Assembly (NCBI GenBank): GCA_023228285.1
Contig: JALOBM010000025.1
Coordinates: forward strand, 1 to 28,876
Direction of reading: 5' to 3'
DNA length: 28,876 bases
Source: Candidatus Cloacimonadota bacterium
GTDB lineage: Bacteria; Cloacimonadota; Cloacimonadia; Cloacimonadales; Cloacimonadaceae
Part shown: one piece after another, positions 8,761-15,824 of the stretch
Numbering within the stretch: position 1 is the first letter of the stretch
How the letters are laid out: each line of letters opens with the position of its first letter
Notes under the pieces: generated by a model
Database searches by the model: none
What the model saw: the letters and a program-made list of their open reading frames with translations, nothing else
What the model was told of the DNA's origin: nothing
Position numbers and translations under genes: made by a program

Positions 8761-9444
8761 CTAGTTCTTTGAGAAGCAGTATCCTACTCCACGGACATTT
8801 TGGATATAACGGGAATAATCGCTGATCTTTTCACGCAGATTTTTGATGTGAACATCCACGCTGCGCTCGATTACAATTTTATCTGTGCCCCACAAATGAT
8901 CCAGAATACTTGAACGGGAATACACTTTTCCCGGGTTGCTTACCAATAGCTTCAGGATGCGGAACTCTGTGAGAGTGAGATCGATACGTTCTTGATCTAT
9001 ACTCACTTCATACCGATTCAGATCAAGCTTTAAGGATGGTTCCACGATGATCTCCTGAATGGTGGAGTTGGTTTCGCTGCGACGCAAAACTGCTTTTACT
9101 CTCGCTACCAGTTCACGTCCTTCAAATGGTTTGCCTAGATAGTCGTCTGCACCCATGTTCAGTCCTTTCACTTTGTCGGTGACATCAACTCGGGCAGTAA
9201 GCATTACAATCGGCAGAGCTTTATATTTGGGATGCTCACGGATGCGAGAGCATATCTGCATCCCATCAATATCCGGGAGCATCAGATCCAAGACCAGAAG
9301 GTCGCATGGTATGCTTTCCAAAGCTTGCAGCATAGGCGTTCCGTGACAGAATACGCGAGTATCGAAACCCGCGCTTTGCAGCTTGATGGCAATTAGTTCG
9401 GCGATATCAGCTTCGTCTTCCACAATGTAGATCATTTTTTGCAT
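8761..9444 (-). CDS. phoB: Response regulator PhoB
   Basis: This 227-residue OmpR/PhoB-family regulator has a receiver domain with acidic pocket VEDEAD, phospho-acceptor Asp about 53 (LLVLDLMLPD) and conserved Lys in LGKPF. A C-terminal winged helix ends in RSVDVHIKNLREKI and VRGVGYCF. The frame stays open to 9528. The receiver starts at MQKMIYIVEDEAD, with AGGAT about 8 nt before the ATG at 9444, so I chose that start. It should bind the Pho-box-like repeats at 1542-1574 and perhaps 9512-9530. First gene of the phoB-phoR-sigma operon. Confidence 0.93.
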   Translation of the reverse strand: MQKMIYIVEDEADIAELIAIKLQSAGFDTRVFCHGTPMLQALESIPCDLLVLDLMLPDIDGMQICSRIREHPKYKALPIVMLTARVDVTDKVKGLNMGADDYLGKPFEGRELVARVKAVLRRSETNSTIQEIIVEPSLKLDLNRYEVSIDQERIDLTLTEFRILKLLVSNPGKVYSRSSILDHLWGTDKIVIERSVDVHIKNLREKISDYSRYIQNVRGVGYCFSKN

Positions 9445-9468
9445 TCTGCTATCCTGTTTGGTTTTTTT

Positions 9469-9487
9469 CCACATCAGCCAAATGTGG
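9469..9487. other. Short hairpin in the phoB 5' leader
   Basis: CCACAT (9469-9474) pairs with ATGTGG (9482-9487) around a 7-nt loop. T-runs lie on both sides on the + strand. It is 25 bp upstream of the phoB start and does not cover its ribosome-binding site. On the + strand it would look like a weak terminator, but no transcript from the left is expected there. Confidence 0.25.
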
Positions 9488-9511
9488 TTTTTAGAGCAAG
9501 TTTTTTTTTGG

Positions 9512-9530
9512 TTAATTCTTCTTAACACAG
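9512..9530. promoter_or_regulatory. Candidate Pho box upstream of phoB
   Basis: CTTAACACAG at 9521-9530 is identical to the first block of the pst promoter (1542-1551). A related TTAATTCTTC lies directly before it, giving two TTAA cores 10 bp apart. It sits in the divergent region between phoB (-) and the truncated + strand gene at 9658. It could mediate autoregulation of phoB or phosphate control of the + gene. I could not assign a convincing -10 for either strand. Confidence 0.4.
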
Positions 9531-9657
9531 AGGTTTTGCTTTTAATATCATGCTTTATCGGACATCAGAGGTAGAACTCAACAAACCATAGAGTCTTTTA
9601 CTTGACTGAATATCCTTTGGCACAAAAACTTGGATTCTATGTTAATTATGGGAGAAA

Positions 9658-9900
9658 ATGATGTCCAGAAAGCAACAGGGGATGTTTACGGTATGTATCA
9701 TGGCCTTTCTAATAATGGTCTCAGGACTTTATGGAAGCTTTTTCAGCCACAACTCTGAAGTGATGCCCATGGGGCAGATTGGTGATGTGTTCAGAGCTAT
9801 AGATGGAACAGGGCTGGAAGATGTGCGAATCGATGTGTATCTTAAACAGGCTCAGGGGCGCAGCTTGCATACTGGCCTGCGGGGAGAGTATAGCATCAAG
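9658..9900 (+). pseudogene. 5' fragment of an exported-protein gene
   Basis: The first ~81 codons look genuine. GGGAG precedes ATGATG. A hydrophobic N-terminal segment (about 10-28, FTVCIMAFLIMVSGLYGSFF) follows, then IDGTGLEDVRIDVYLKQAQ, which resembles the first strands of a carboxypeptidase-regulatory-like beta-sandwich. After GEYSIK the frame runs antisense through thi4 to a stop at 10014, so everything past ~9900 is not native. A deletion evidently joined this gene to the inside of the convergent thi4. No lipobox is present. The original function is unknown. Confidence 0.6.
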
Positions 9901-10349
9901 TGCATATCCAGGCGTTTTATGGGAGTCCAGTTTACCACTACTCCCCGGACTCTATCTTCTTTTACCCGTACATCTTCCATGCACATACCGGAAAATATGG
10001 CACAACCGTTATGACTAGCGTGGTAGATGAGTGCGGAAGTGGCTTCGGCGGCATCGGCTACATAGAATCCAGGCTTGTGTTCTCGATGATTGATACCGTA
10101 TTTTTGCAGGATAAAGCGGGCTTCTTCTTGGATTACGATGCTATTGAACAGCATGGCACCGCCCCACATGCCTCCGCCGGGGGCCAATTTACTTTCGATG
10201 AGACAGGTTTTGATGTTTTTGGATCCCAGTTCCGCGGCGCAGATAAGGCCCGATGGCCCCGCACCTACAATAATTACGTCGTTTTCAAGATGTAGAGACA
10301 GTTTGTTGAACCACTCTTGACAGATGGCTGTGGAAATAGTTTTTTCCAT
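9901..10349 (-). pseudogene. thi4: Truncated Thi4-family thiazole synthase
   Basis: About 149 N-terminal residues remain of a protein usually around 255-265 long. Thi4 enzymes make the thiazole half of thiamine from NAD and glycine. The dinucleotide-binding motif IIVGAGPSGL, the GGGMWGGAMLFN loop and the FYVADAAEATSAL helix are all present. The native sequence ends at NWTPIKRLDMH. That His occupies the place of the suicide Cys205 of the yeast enzyme, as in sulfide-using catalytic Thi4s. Beyond ~9900 the frame reads unrelated sequence to a stop at 9852. The start has AAGGGG 6 nt upstream, and a TPP riboswitch lies 72 bp before it. Confidence 0.82.
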
Positions 10350-10421
10350 GTGTTTCCCCTTATCATTATTCTGGGGGGATTGAGAGGATCCTTCGAGGTT
10401 TGAATCGGTGGGGAGTATTAT

Positions 10422-10495
10422 GCACTTCCTAGCGCCGGTATTATCCGGATCAGGTTCGAAGGGTATATTCTCAGCTGAAAACTCAGCACCCCTGT
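10422..10495 (-). promoter_or_regulatory. TPP (THI-box) riboswitch
   Basis: Read on the - strand, the thi-box landmarks occur in order: GGGGTGCTGAG, GCTGAGA, ACCCTTCGAACCTGATC, then GGATAATACCGGCGCTAGGAA. These match the core of the thiamine pyrophosphate aptamer, including the CUGA and GG-UAAUACC elements that contact the ligand. It lies just upstream of thi4, where it would repress expression at high TPP. The aptamer looks intact although its gene is truncated. Confidence 0.93.
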
Positions 10496-10570
10496 ATAGA
10501 TTTCGAGATTATTACATAGGCTTTTCTGTCAACAACAATGTGGATTGTGCGGATGGGAGTAACTATCTGT

Positions 10571-11233
10571 CTATGCTTTTTTTTGGGGGGGGTTATGGAG
10601 CCGGGACCCGGAAGCAGGCCCGGGTTTCACGATCAGCTCTTTCTGTTTGCGGATCTCGCCCGGAGAAGGAATATGGATGGGATTTCCAGTTTCAAAATCC
10701 AGACCCGTATAATACATGCATGTGCTTATCGTCATTGGGGTGGGAGTGAATTCCTGTACTTGCTCCACGTGAATCTTATGTTTTTCCAGCCAGTGTTTCA
10801 ATGCCAGAGCATCATCCATAGTGGTGCCGGGATGGCCGATAATGATGTAGGGGATGATCTGCCGTTTGACGATGTTTGTGTAAATCATCACAGCACGATC
10901 GGGTCTCTTTCCGCTATTGCCTTCCGGACTGTAGGCGTCATCGGATCGCAACCGGCGCTGGGCAGTATAATGATTCACCATGGAGTCCATATTTCCAGAG
11001 CTGATGCCAAAAAACAGTCGAGGAGCGCCAAGTGCCATGAAATCCGCGTCGTTATGCCAATCCGGTTGAGCGATGATGCCTACCTTGAATCCGGCTGCTT
11101 CCAAGCTCCGCGCGATGATGGGCACGCCAAAGGAGGGATGGTCTACATAGGCATCTCCGCTGATGAGGATGATGTCGCAGGCAGACCAAGCACGGGCATT
11201 CAGATCGCTTTTATTAACTGGGAAAAACGCCAT
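10571..11233 (-). pseudogene. ygiQ: YgiQ-family radical SAM gene with internal deletion
   Basis: The frame encodes 220 residues, whereas YgiQ (UPF0313) proteins run to about 600 or more. The first ~120 residues match the N-terminal domain (CDIILISGDAYVDHPSFG, GIIAQPDW, RLFFGISSGNMDSMVNHYTA, GKRPDRA). The remainder matches the C-terminal part (YIIIGHPGTTMDDALAL, EQVQEFTPTPMTISTCMYYT). The switch comes at about residue 120-128. The whole radical SAM core with its CxxxCxxC cluster site is missing. The join keeps the reading frame, but the product cannot be a radical SAM enzyme. Confidence 0.8.
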
Positions 11234-11349
11234 ATTATTCCAAATAATGTACTGGAAACTACTGTCATGTCAAGCTTGGAGTGCCACAGCGACCGAAGGG
11301 AGCTTTTGAATCATTATTATCTTTCCCTTTGTTCGATCCAGTGCTGAAC

Positions 11350-11526
11350 CTGATATCAAGGTGTTATCATCCTGTGCTCACTCGATGATAACCCGATGAT
11401 ATCTACTTCTCTACACGTTGATACACAGAGTGTGAACCGCAGCTCTGAATCATTCGGCAGATTATCTGCCAAAGTGAAGTATGGCAGCCCAGCAGAAAAC
11501 GACATTCGTACCTTGACGAGTCAGTA
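11350..11526. repeat. 177-bp direct repeat, copy 2
   Basis: Same element as at 1-177 (175 of 177 identical). Here both ends are visible. The left end opens CTGATATCAAGGT. The right end read inward on the - strand opens CTGACTCGTCAAGGT at 11524. The two are imperfect terminal inverted repeats, consistent with a ~175-bp MITE-like element. No target-site duplication is obvious. Its right edge cuts into the 27th-28th codon of a - strand gene behind the methyltransferase. Confidence 0.88.
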
Positions 11527-11605
11527 GTAAAGGAAGATACCCTTGGCTTTCTCTTGATTTGTCAGATACCCATCGCTCTATATCAGTGCTGGAAATATTT
11601 AGCAT
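11462..11605 (-). pseudogene. Last gene of the defence cluster, truncated by the repeat
   Basis: An ATG at 11605 lies 5 nt after the methyltransferase stop, with AGGAG 8 nt upstream, as expected for the next gene of the operon. The first 27 codons (ending ESQGYLPLL) are native-looking. From 11524 on the frame reads through the 177-bp repeat for 20 more codons to a stop at 11462. The LPxLL end of the native part recalls the N-termini of large NTPase or effector proteins (…W…LPxLLRRLI) found in defence loci. That resemblance is from memory and weak. The rest of the gene is not adjacent to the other side of the repeat. Confidence 0.55.
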
Positions 11606-11609
11606 TGTA

Positions 11610-14600
11610 CTATCTCCTATGAACATGTTGGGGCCAGTTGTTTTTGTCCCACTTATCCACTGGGATGAAGTTGCCATCTAAATCGCAGGGGGGGCCGGGA
11701 GGGAGATTGAGGGTGGAGCGGTATTCTGTGTTGGTTGCGAGGCAGTGGGTCATTTGGTCGTATATTTCCAGTATGCGGAGTTTGGTGCGGTATTTGCCGT
11801 ATTCCTTTTCATCTTTACGTTTGACGATGGGGAAAGTCTCCATGATGTATTCTACGGCATGACGGGGAGTGGGGAGATAAGAAAGAAGTTCCGGAGTGCC
11901 CTGGGTTTGCCAATCCGATTGAGTGCCCAAGTATAGATGGAAATAGAGAGCATCCAATTCACAACGGATTTCGAACCGGCGATCCTCATCCCAGATAAAG
12001 GGAGACCCATCATAGCCGCAGTCCTTTGCAAAAGGCTGCAAACTATAGGATGTGTATAATAACTCTAGTACACAAACAGTTAGAGAATTCCCAAGTAGGA
12101 GGCAATTAGGTTGGTTAAAAGCAGAAGGTGGTAGAAATGGGAATTGTTTTAGGTATCCATATGTAAGATGGGTACCACCGACACATTGTCTTGAACACCA
12201 GTCCAAAACAAACGAGTTCATTAACATTGAGAGTAGAGATGTTTTCGTAGCAGAATCTGAATATCCATGAATCAAGGGCATTGTATGTCCAACTGCTGAA
12301 TATGGAATCATGCTTGTTATGACTGTTCTTTCATTAGTTGTATTAGTAATATCCCTAAACCCAAGCCAGTACTTTGATGTTTTACCCGCAGCTTTTGTAA
12401 CTTCATCCTCCAGAACCCAATACCTTGGCAGTGGCTCATAGTCAGGGTCTCTTAGCCTTGCTATAAGCACTTCCGGAAGCTGCGTGGAGTCTGATCCTTC
12501 CGGTAAATCTGCGTAGTCGCCAAAGCGGTGATTGAAGTGATGCATCATTTTGGCTTCATACAATGGCAGATAGCGCTTTTCACCTTTCACAAAGTGATTG
12601 CCCTGCAGTTCAAAGCCCATATCTTCCAGTTGCTGTTTGGTTTTGAAGAGATGGGAGTCATTGGACATATCAAACATACGCATGAATGATATACTCCAGG
12701 GATTGCCATTTTCGGGGTCGTTTTCGTTTATTAGAACCGGAATACGGCGATAGATATACTTGGGTAGCTCTGCATCCTGTTTGCTGCGGAAGATCGGGCA
12801 GGTGCGGGTATTGGGATTGATGAGGGCTATGTCTTCTGCACTTAGCTGGAAATGCCGCTCAGAATTGCTTAAATCGGCTATATTGTGGGCAAAGAAAAGG
12901 AAGTCTGCTATGCTCTTATCTGAATTAGCTCTTAAACTCAAGCCACGCATGGTCAATAAGCAGAATTTCATACGACTGTCAACTGCTGGGAATATGCCTT
13001 CATTGTTCTCAAAATCATAGAGGCTTTTCAGAGAGCCGGTATCAAACAAATCCTGAAAGAAGAATTTTGTCGTATCGTCTGTAGCAATGCCACTTGGTAC
13101 GATGCAACCACTATTGCCACTAGCTGCAAGAAGAATACGATTTAGTTCAGCAAAGACAGTATATGTATTAAGGTCACCCCTTCCACATAGTGGGAAAAAG
13201 CCACCTTCGCGGATAATTAATGATGAGCCTTCGGATTTCCGTTTTTCTGACAAAAACTGCTCGTACAAGGAAGGATTGGTCTGAGGTAAATCTTCTATCA
13301 TCTTTTTGCGAACTGAAGCATTCAGTGCTTTTGCTATGCTCTCATCTCGTGCAGCAAAGAACTCTTTTCCCTGTAGTTTAACACGTTCCCAGGGAGGGTT
13401 ACCCAAGATGCAATCAAAGCCGGATTTGGTAAGTGGTGAGTGATCAGTGCTAAGTGGAAAGACGTCAGGGAAGGCGATATGCCAGTGGAAGAACTTGTAT
13501 TCATCAGCAAGGCGCATGATTTCTTGCCTGAGAGAGAGATCAATATTCTCCGGATCGCTCTTAATACTCTCCATTATGCCGTATGTAATAGGCTCTGGAC
13601 GCTGAGAATCGCCATCTTTGATCCAAACAAAGGCAGCACACCATGCGTCGTAGATCAGCTTAGTATTCTGATAATCCTGAGACTGAACAAAGTCCGTATA
13701 GCTTCGTTCTTTGGCATTAAGCCCGGCCAAATTGTCATCAGCTATATCATTCAGAGCGCTAATGCCGGGTTGTAGTTTCCTCTTGATGAGCCAGTCATCT
13801 CTTTCGCTGCTGAAGATATCGATATTTCCCTTGCTTTCTTCTTTGTTCAGCTTTTTGAACGTGGAGCAATAAGCCTTATCGTCTCCGGTAAGAGGGGTAA
13901 AGGCAGCATCGGGAATACCTTTCTTTAGTAAAGCCGGGGTGCAACCCAAGAGAGAGTTTCCGCATTGGATATGATGATCCAAGAAGGTTAGGGGTTTGCC
14001 GGGTTCGAGAGCTTCCATCCAAAGCGAGATCTTACAGAGTTCCACGGCCATCAGATTCAAATCCACCCCGTAGATGCAGTGACCAATCACGTCTCTGAGG
14101 GCATGCTGGATGACAGAAGGTGCAGGCTCATCTTCCCCGGCCCGGATTGAAGCAAGACGCTTGGCAAGCCGATGGGCTGCAGAGATGAGGAAATGTCCGC
14201 TTCCGCAGGCGGGATCACAGATTTTGAGAGCAAGCAGAGCTTGCTCGGGTGAGTGGTGAGTGGTAAGCGGTGAGTGGGGGTTGGCTTCGCTGCTGTCGCT
14301 TTTCCACTTACTACTTACTACTCTACCAGTTACATCTTTTCCACTTACTGCATCAGCAATTACCGGTTCCAACGCAGAGTCCAAGAGGCAGTTAACCAGA
14401 GAAGAAGGCGTATAATAGCTTCCAGTGGTCTTACGTTCCGAACCAGAGACAATGTTGAGTTTGAAATAACCTGCATCCAGATTGATCTCAGGATGCATCT
14501 CCAAGAGAGATTCATAGACTGAACCGAGTTCTTCTGGCCCTAGATTACGATAGTTTATGGGTTGGAAGATATTGTTCTTTTGCGTATAGCAGAGGTAGCG

Positions 14601-15824
14601 GACTGCGACAAGTAATTCACTATTGGCTATCTCACAATTAGCCATTCCTAAAGTAGAAGAAGCTCTAAACAAGAAAGAACCCAAGGCTGGCAGTCCGAGT
14701 GCCGGGTTGCCGTCATATAAGCCGTTAAAAAGCAAATTTAGCTGCTGCCAGAGATCAGAATGCCGGGTTCCTCTTTTGTTGCGGGCAAGTTCCCTGATCC
14801 GATAGGTGGAATAATACTTGAGATAGGTCTGTTTAACTTTTTCAGAGACATCATTGGGAATTAGCAAGTCCCTATCTTCATCAACAAAGATAAAGAGCAG
14901 ACGATATACCTGCAGCAAGACCTGATGGTAATAGTCCTGCAGGGTAAGAGCGCTGGAGCGGAGTTTATCCCTGAGTTCAGTATTGGCGGGATGGGAGAGA
15001 AAACCAGCACCAAGTGACTCGATGGCAGATTGGACATTATTACGAAGCTCATCCAGGGCACGGACACCGTCTTTGATGGAAGCGTTGTACCATTTTTCCA
15101 GCCAGCAGGTTTCAGGGGGCAGAACTCTGCCTGTTTCATCTGTCTTTACTTCCACTCGGGACTGATGGCAAAGCAGATATAGCAAGAAGAAATCGCTGTA
15201 GGCAACTCCATCCATCATCGCTTGCAGGTCAAACTCCACATAGGCAGCGCGGGTTAGGGATACATTGTCTCGCAAGATCCGGAGCTTGAGGCCATTGGAA
15301 AGGATACCCCAGAGGTGATCATCGCTACGGTTTAGAAACTCCTGCATCAGGGAATGGGGAGCGAATTTTGGTAAGTGGTAAGTGGTAAGTTTGGTAAGTG
15401 GTGAGGTGGGACGTTTATCCAGATCCCATCGGAAGCTGACCAGATGAATGGCAACAGGTTCGGATGCCTTGTGACTGATGGGATAGGTTTTGTCCTCAAT
15501 CTCGATAGACCTTTGAGTCTGTAGCCTTCCATATCCCAACTCCTGGAATAGAGGAAGGAGCCAGCGTTCGCGTGTCTCGGTGGTGCCAATGGCTTCCTCA
15601 GAAAGATTATCCACTATGTCACGATAGGTCTGCCAGACACCGATGAGGCGGTTCCAGGAACGGGTTGCAGCTTCACCTAAGCGTTCACTAGGGCTTAAGT
15701 GGTAGTCTGTGGATTTAAGACCTTCCAGAGTGGCGTCACCACTAACAATCCTCTGCAGCAGCTCTGCAGGGAGGATGGCTCCTTCGGTGCGGATGGTATT
15801 GAAAATACTGCTACGCTTAGGCAT
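11610..15824 (-). CDS. Eco57I/PglX-like N6-adenine DNA methyltransferase
   Basis: This protein of about 1404 residues should methylate adenine in DNA to mark self. A long N-terminal region (to ~440) precedes TGSYYTPSSLV (~467) and the SAM-binding motif I, DPACGSGHFL (~537). Catalytic motif IV is NPPW (~809). The target-recognition half follows. It resembles the DrmMI methyltransferase of DISARM and PglX of BREX. The frame is open to 15905, but AGGAG lies 6 nt before the ATG at 15824, which overlaps the AlbA_2 stop by 8 bp, so I start there. In-frame heptanucleotide repeats interrupt it at three places, one just before NPPW. No nuclease motif was recognised in it. Confidence 0.88.
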   Translation of the reverse strand: MPKRSSIFNTIRTEGAILPAELLQRIVSGDATLEGLKSTDYHLSPSERLGEAATRSWNRLIGVWQTYRDIVDNLSEEAIGTTETRERWLLPLFQELGYGRLQTQRSIEIEDKTYPISHKASEPVAIHLVSFRWDLDKRPTSPLTKLTTYHLPKFAPHSLMQEFLNRSDDHLWGILSNGLKLRILRDNVSLTRAAYVEFDLQAMMDGVAYSDFFLLYLLCHQSRVEVKTDETGRVLPPETCWLEKWYNASIKDGVRALDELRNNVQSAIESLGAGFLSHPANTELRDKLRSSALTLQDYYHQVLLQVYRLLFIFVDEDRDLLIPNDVSEKVKQTYLKYYSTYRIRELARNKRGTRHSDLWQQLNLLFNGLYDGNPALGLPALGSFLFRASSTLGMANCEIANSELLVAVRYLCYTQKNNIFQPINYRNLGPEELGSVYESLLEMHPEINLDAGYFKLNIVSGSERKTTGSYYTPSSLVNCLLDSALEPVIADAVSGKDVTGRVVSSKWKSDSSEANPHSPLTTHHSPEQALLALKICDPACGSGHFLISAAHRLAKRLASIRAGEDEPAPSVIQHALRDVIGHCIYGVDLNLMAVELCKISLWMEALEPGKPLTFLDHHIQCGNSLLGCTPALLKKGIPDAAFTPLTGDDKAYCSTFKKLNKEESKGNIDIFSSERDDWLIKRKLQPGISALNDIADDNLAGLNAKERSYTDFVQSQDYQNTKLIYDAWCAAFVWIKDGDSQRPEPITYGIMESIKSDPENIDLSLRQEIMRLADEYKFFHWHIAFPDVFPLSTDHSPLTKSGFDCILGNPPWERVKLQGKEFFAARDESIAKALNASVRKKMIEDLPQTNPSLYEQFLSEKRKSEGSSLIIREGGFFPLCGRGDLNTYTVFAELNRILLAASGNSGCIVPSGIATDDTTKFFFQDLFDTGSLKSLYDFENNEGIFPAVDSRMKFCLLTMRGLSLRANSDKSIADFLFFAHNIADLSNSERHFQLSAEDIALINPNTRTCPIFRSKQDAELPKYIYRRIPVLINENDPENGNPWSISFMRMFDMSNDSHLFKTKQQLEDMGFELQGNHFVKGEKRYLPLYEAKMMHHFNHRFGDYADLPEGSDSTQLPEVLIARLRDPDYEPLPRYWVLEDEVTKAAGKTSKYWLGFRDITNTTNERTVITSMIPYSAVGHTMPLIHGYSDSATKTSLLSMLMNSFVLDWCSRQCVGGTHLTYGYLKQFPFLPPSAFNQPNCLLLGNSLTVCVLELLYTSYSLQPFAKDCGYDGSPFIWDEDRRFEIRCELDALYFHLYLGTQSDWQTQGTPELLSYLPTPRHAVEYIMETFPIVKRKDEKEYGKYRTKLRILEIYDQMTHCLATNTEYRSTLNLPPGPPCDLDGNFIPVDKWDKNNWPQHVHRR
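13428..13457. repeat. Heptanucleotide repeat in the methyltransferase gene (site 1)
   Basis: Four 7-bp units in register: GGTAAGT, GGTGAGT, GATCAGT, GCTAAGT. On the coding strand they give STDHSPLTK, inserted between FPDVF and GFDCILGNPPW, about six residues before the catalytic motif. Confidence 0.8.
14248..14277. repeat. Heptanucleotide repeat in the methyltransferase gene (site 2a)
   Basis: Four 7-bp units: GGTGAGT, GGTGAGT, GGTAAGC, GGTGAGT. They encode HSPLTTHHSPEQ just upstream of motif I (DPACGSG). Confidence 0.82.
14304..14349. repeat. Heptanucleotide repeat, opposite orientation (site 2b)
   Basis: CCACTTA, CTACTTA, CTACTCT and a second CCACTTA further right are the reverse-complement form of the same heptamer. 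They lie 27 bp from site 2a, so the two blocks could fold back on each other. They encode the low-complexity VTGRVVSSKWK stretch. Confidence 0.7.
15370..15406. repeat. Heptanucleotide repeat in the methyltransferase gene (site 3)
   Basis: GGTAAGT three times, a 2-bp slip, then GGTAAGT and GGTGAGG. It encodes TSPLTKLTTYHLPKF between DLDKRP and APHSLMQEFLNRS, a place where I expect a short variable loop in this family. Confidence 0.82.

Noticed and set aside
9469..9487. Intrinsic terminator
   Set aside because: The stem is only 6 bp, and in the direction with a T-run there is no upstream gene to terminate.
10538..11347. 269-codon + strand frame opposite ygiQ
   Set aside because: It is antisense to clearly recognisable YgiQ sequence; its composition is not protein-like, and no family is recognised.
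13428..15406. Heptanucleotide blocks as a CRISPR array
   Set aside because: The units are 7 bp with no spacers and lie inside coding sequence; no cas genes are present.
11610..15824. BREX (PglX) system
   Set aside because: The methyltransferase is PglX-like, but no pglZ, brxC or lon-like gene is present.
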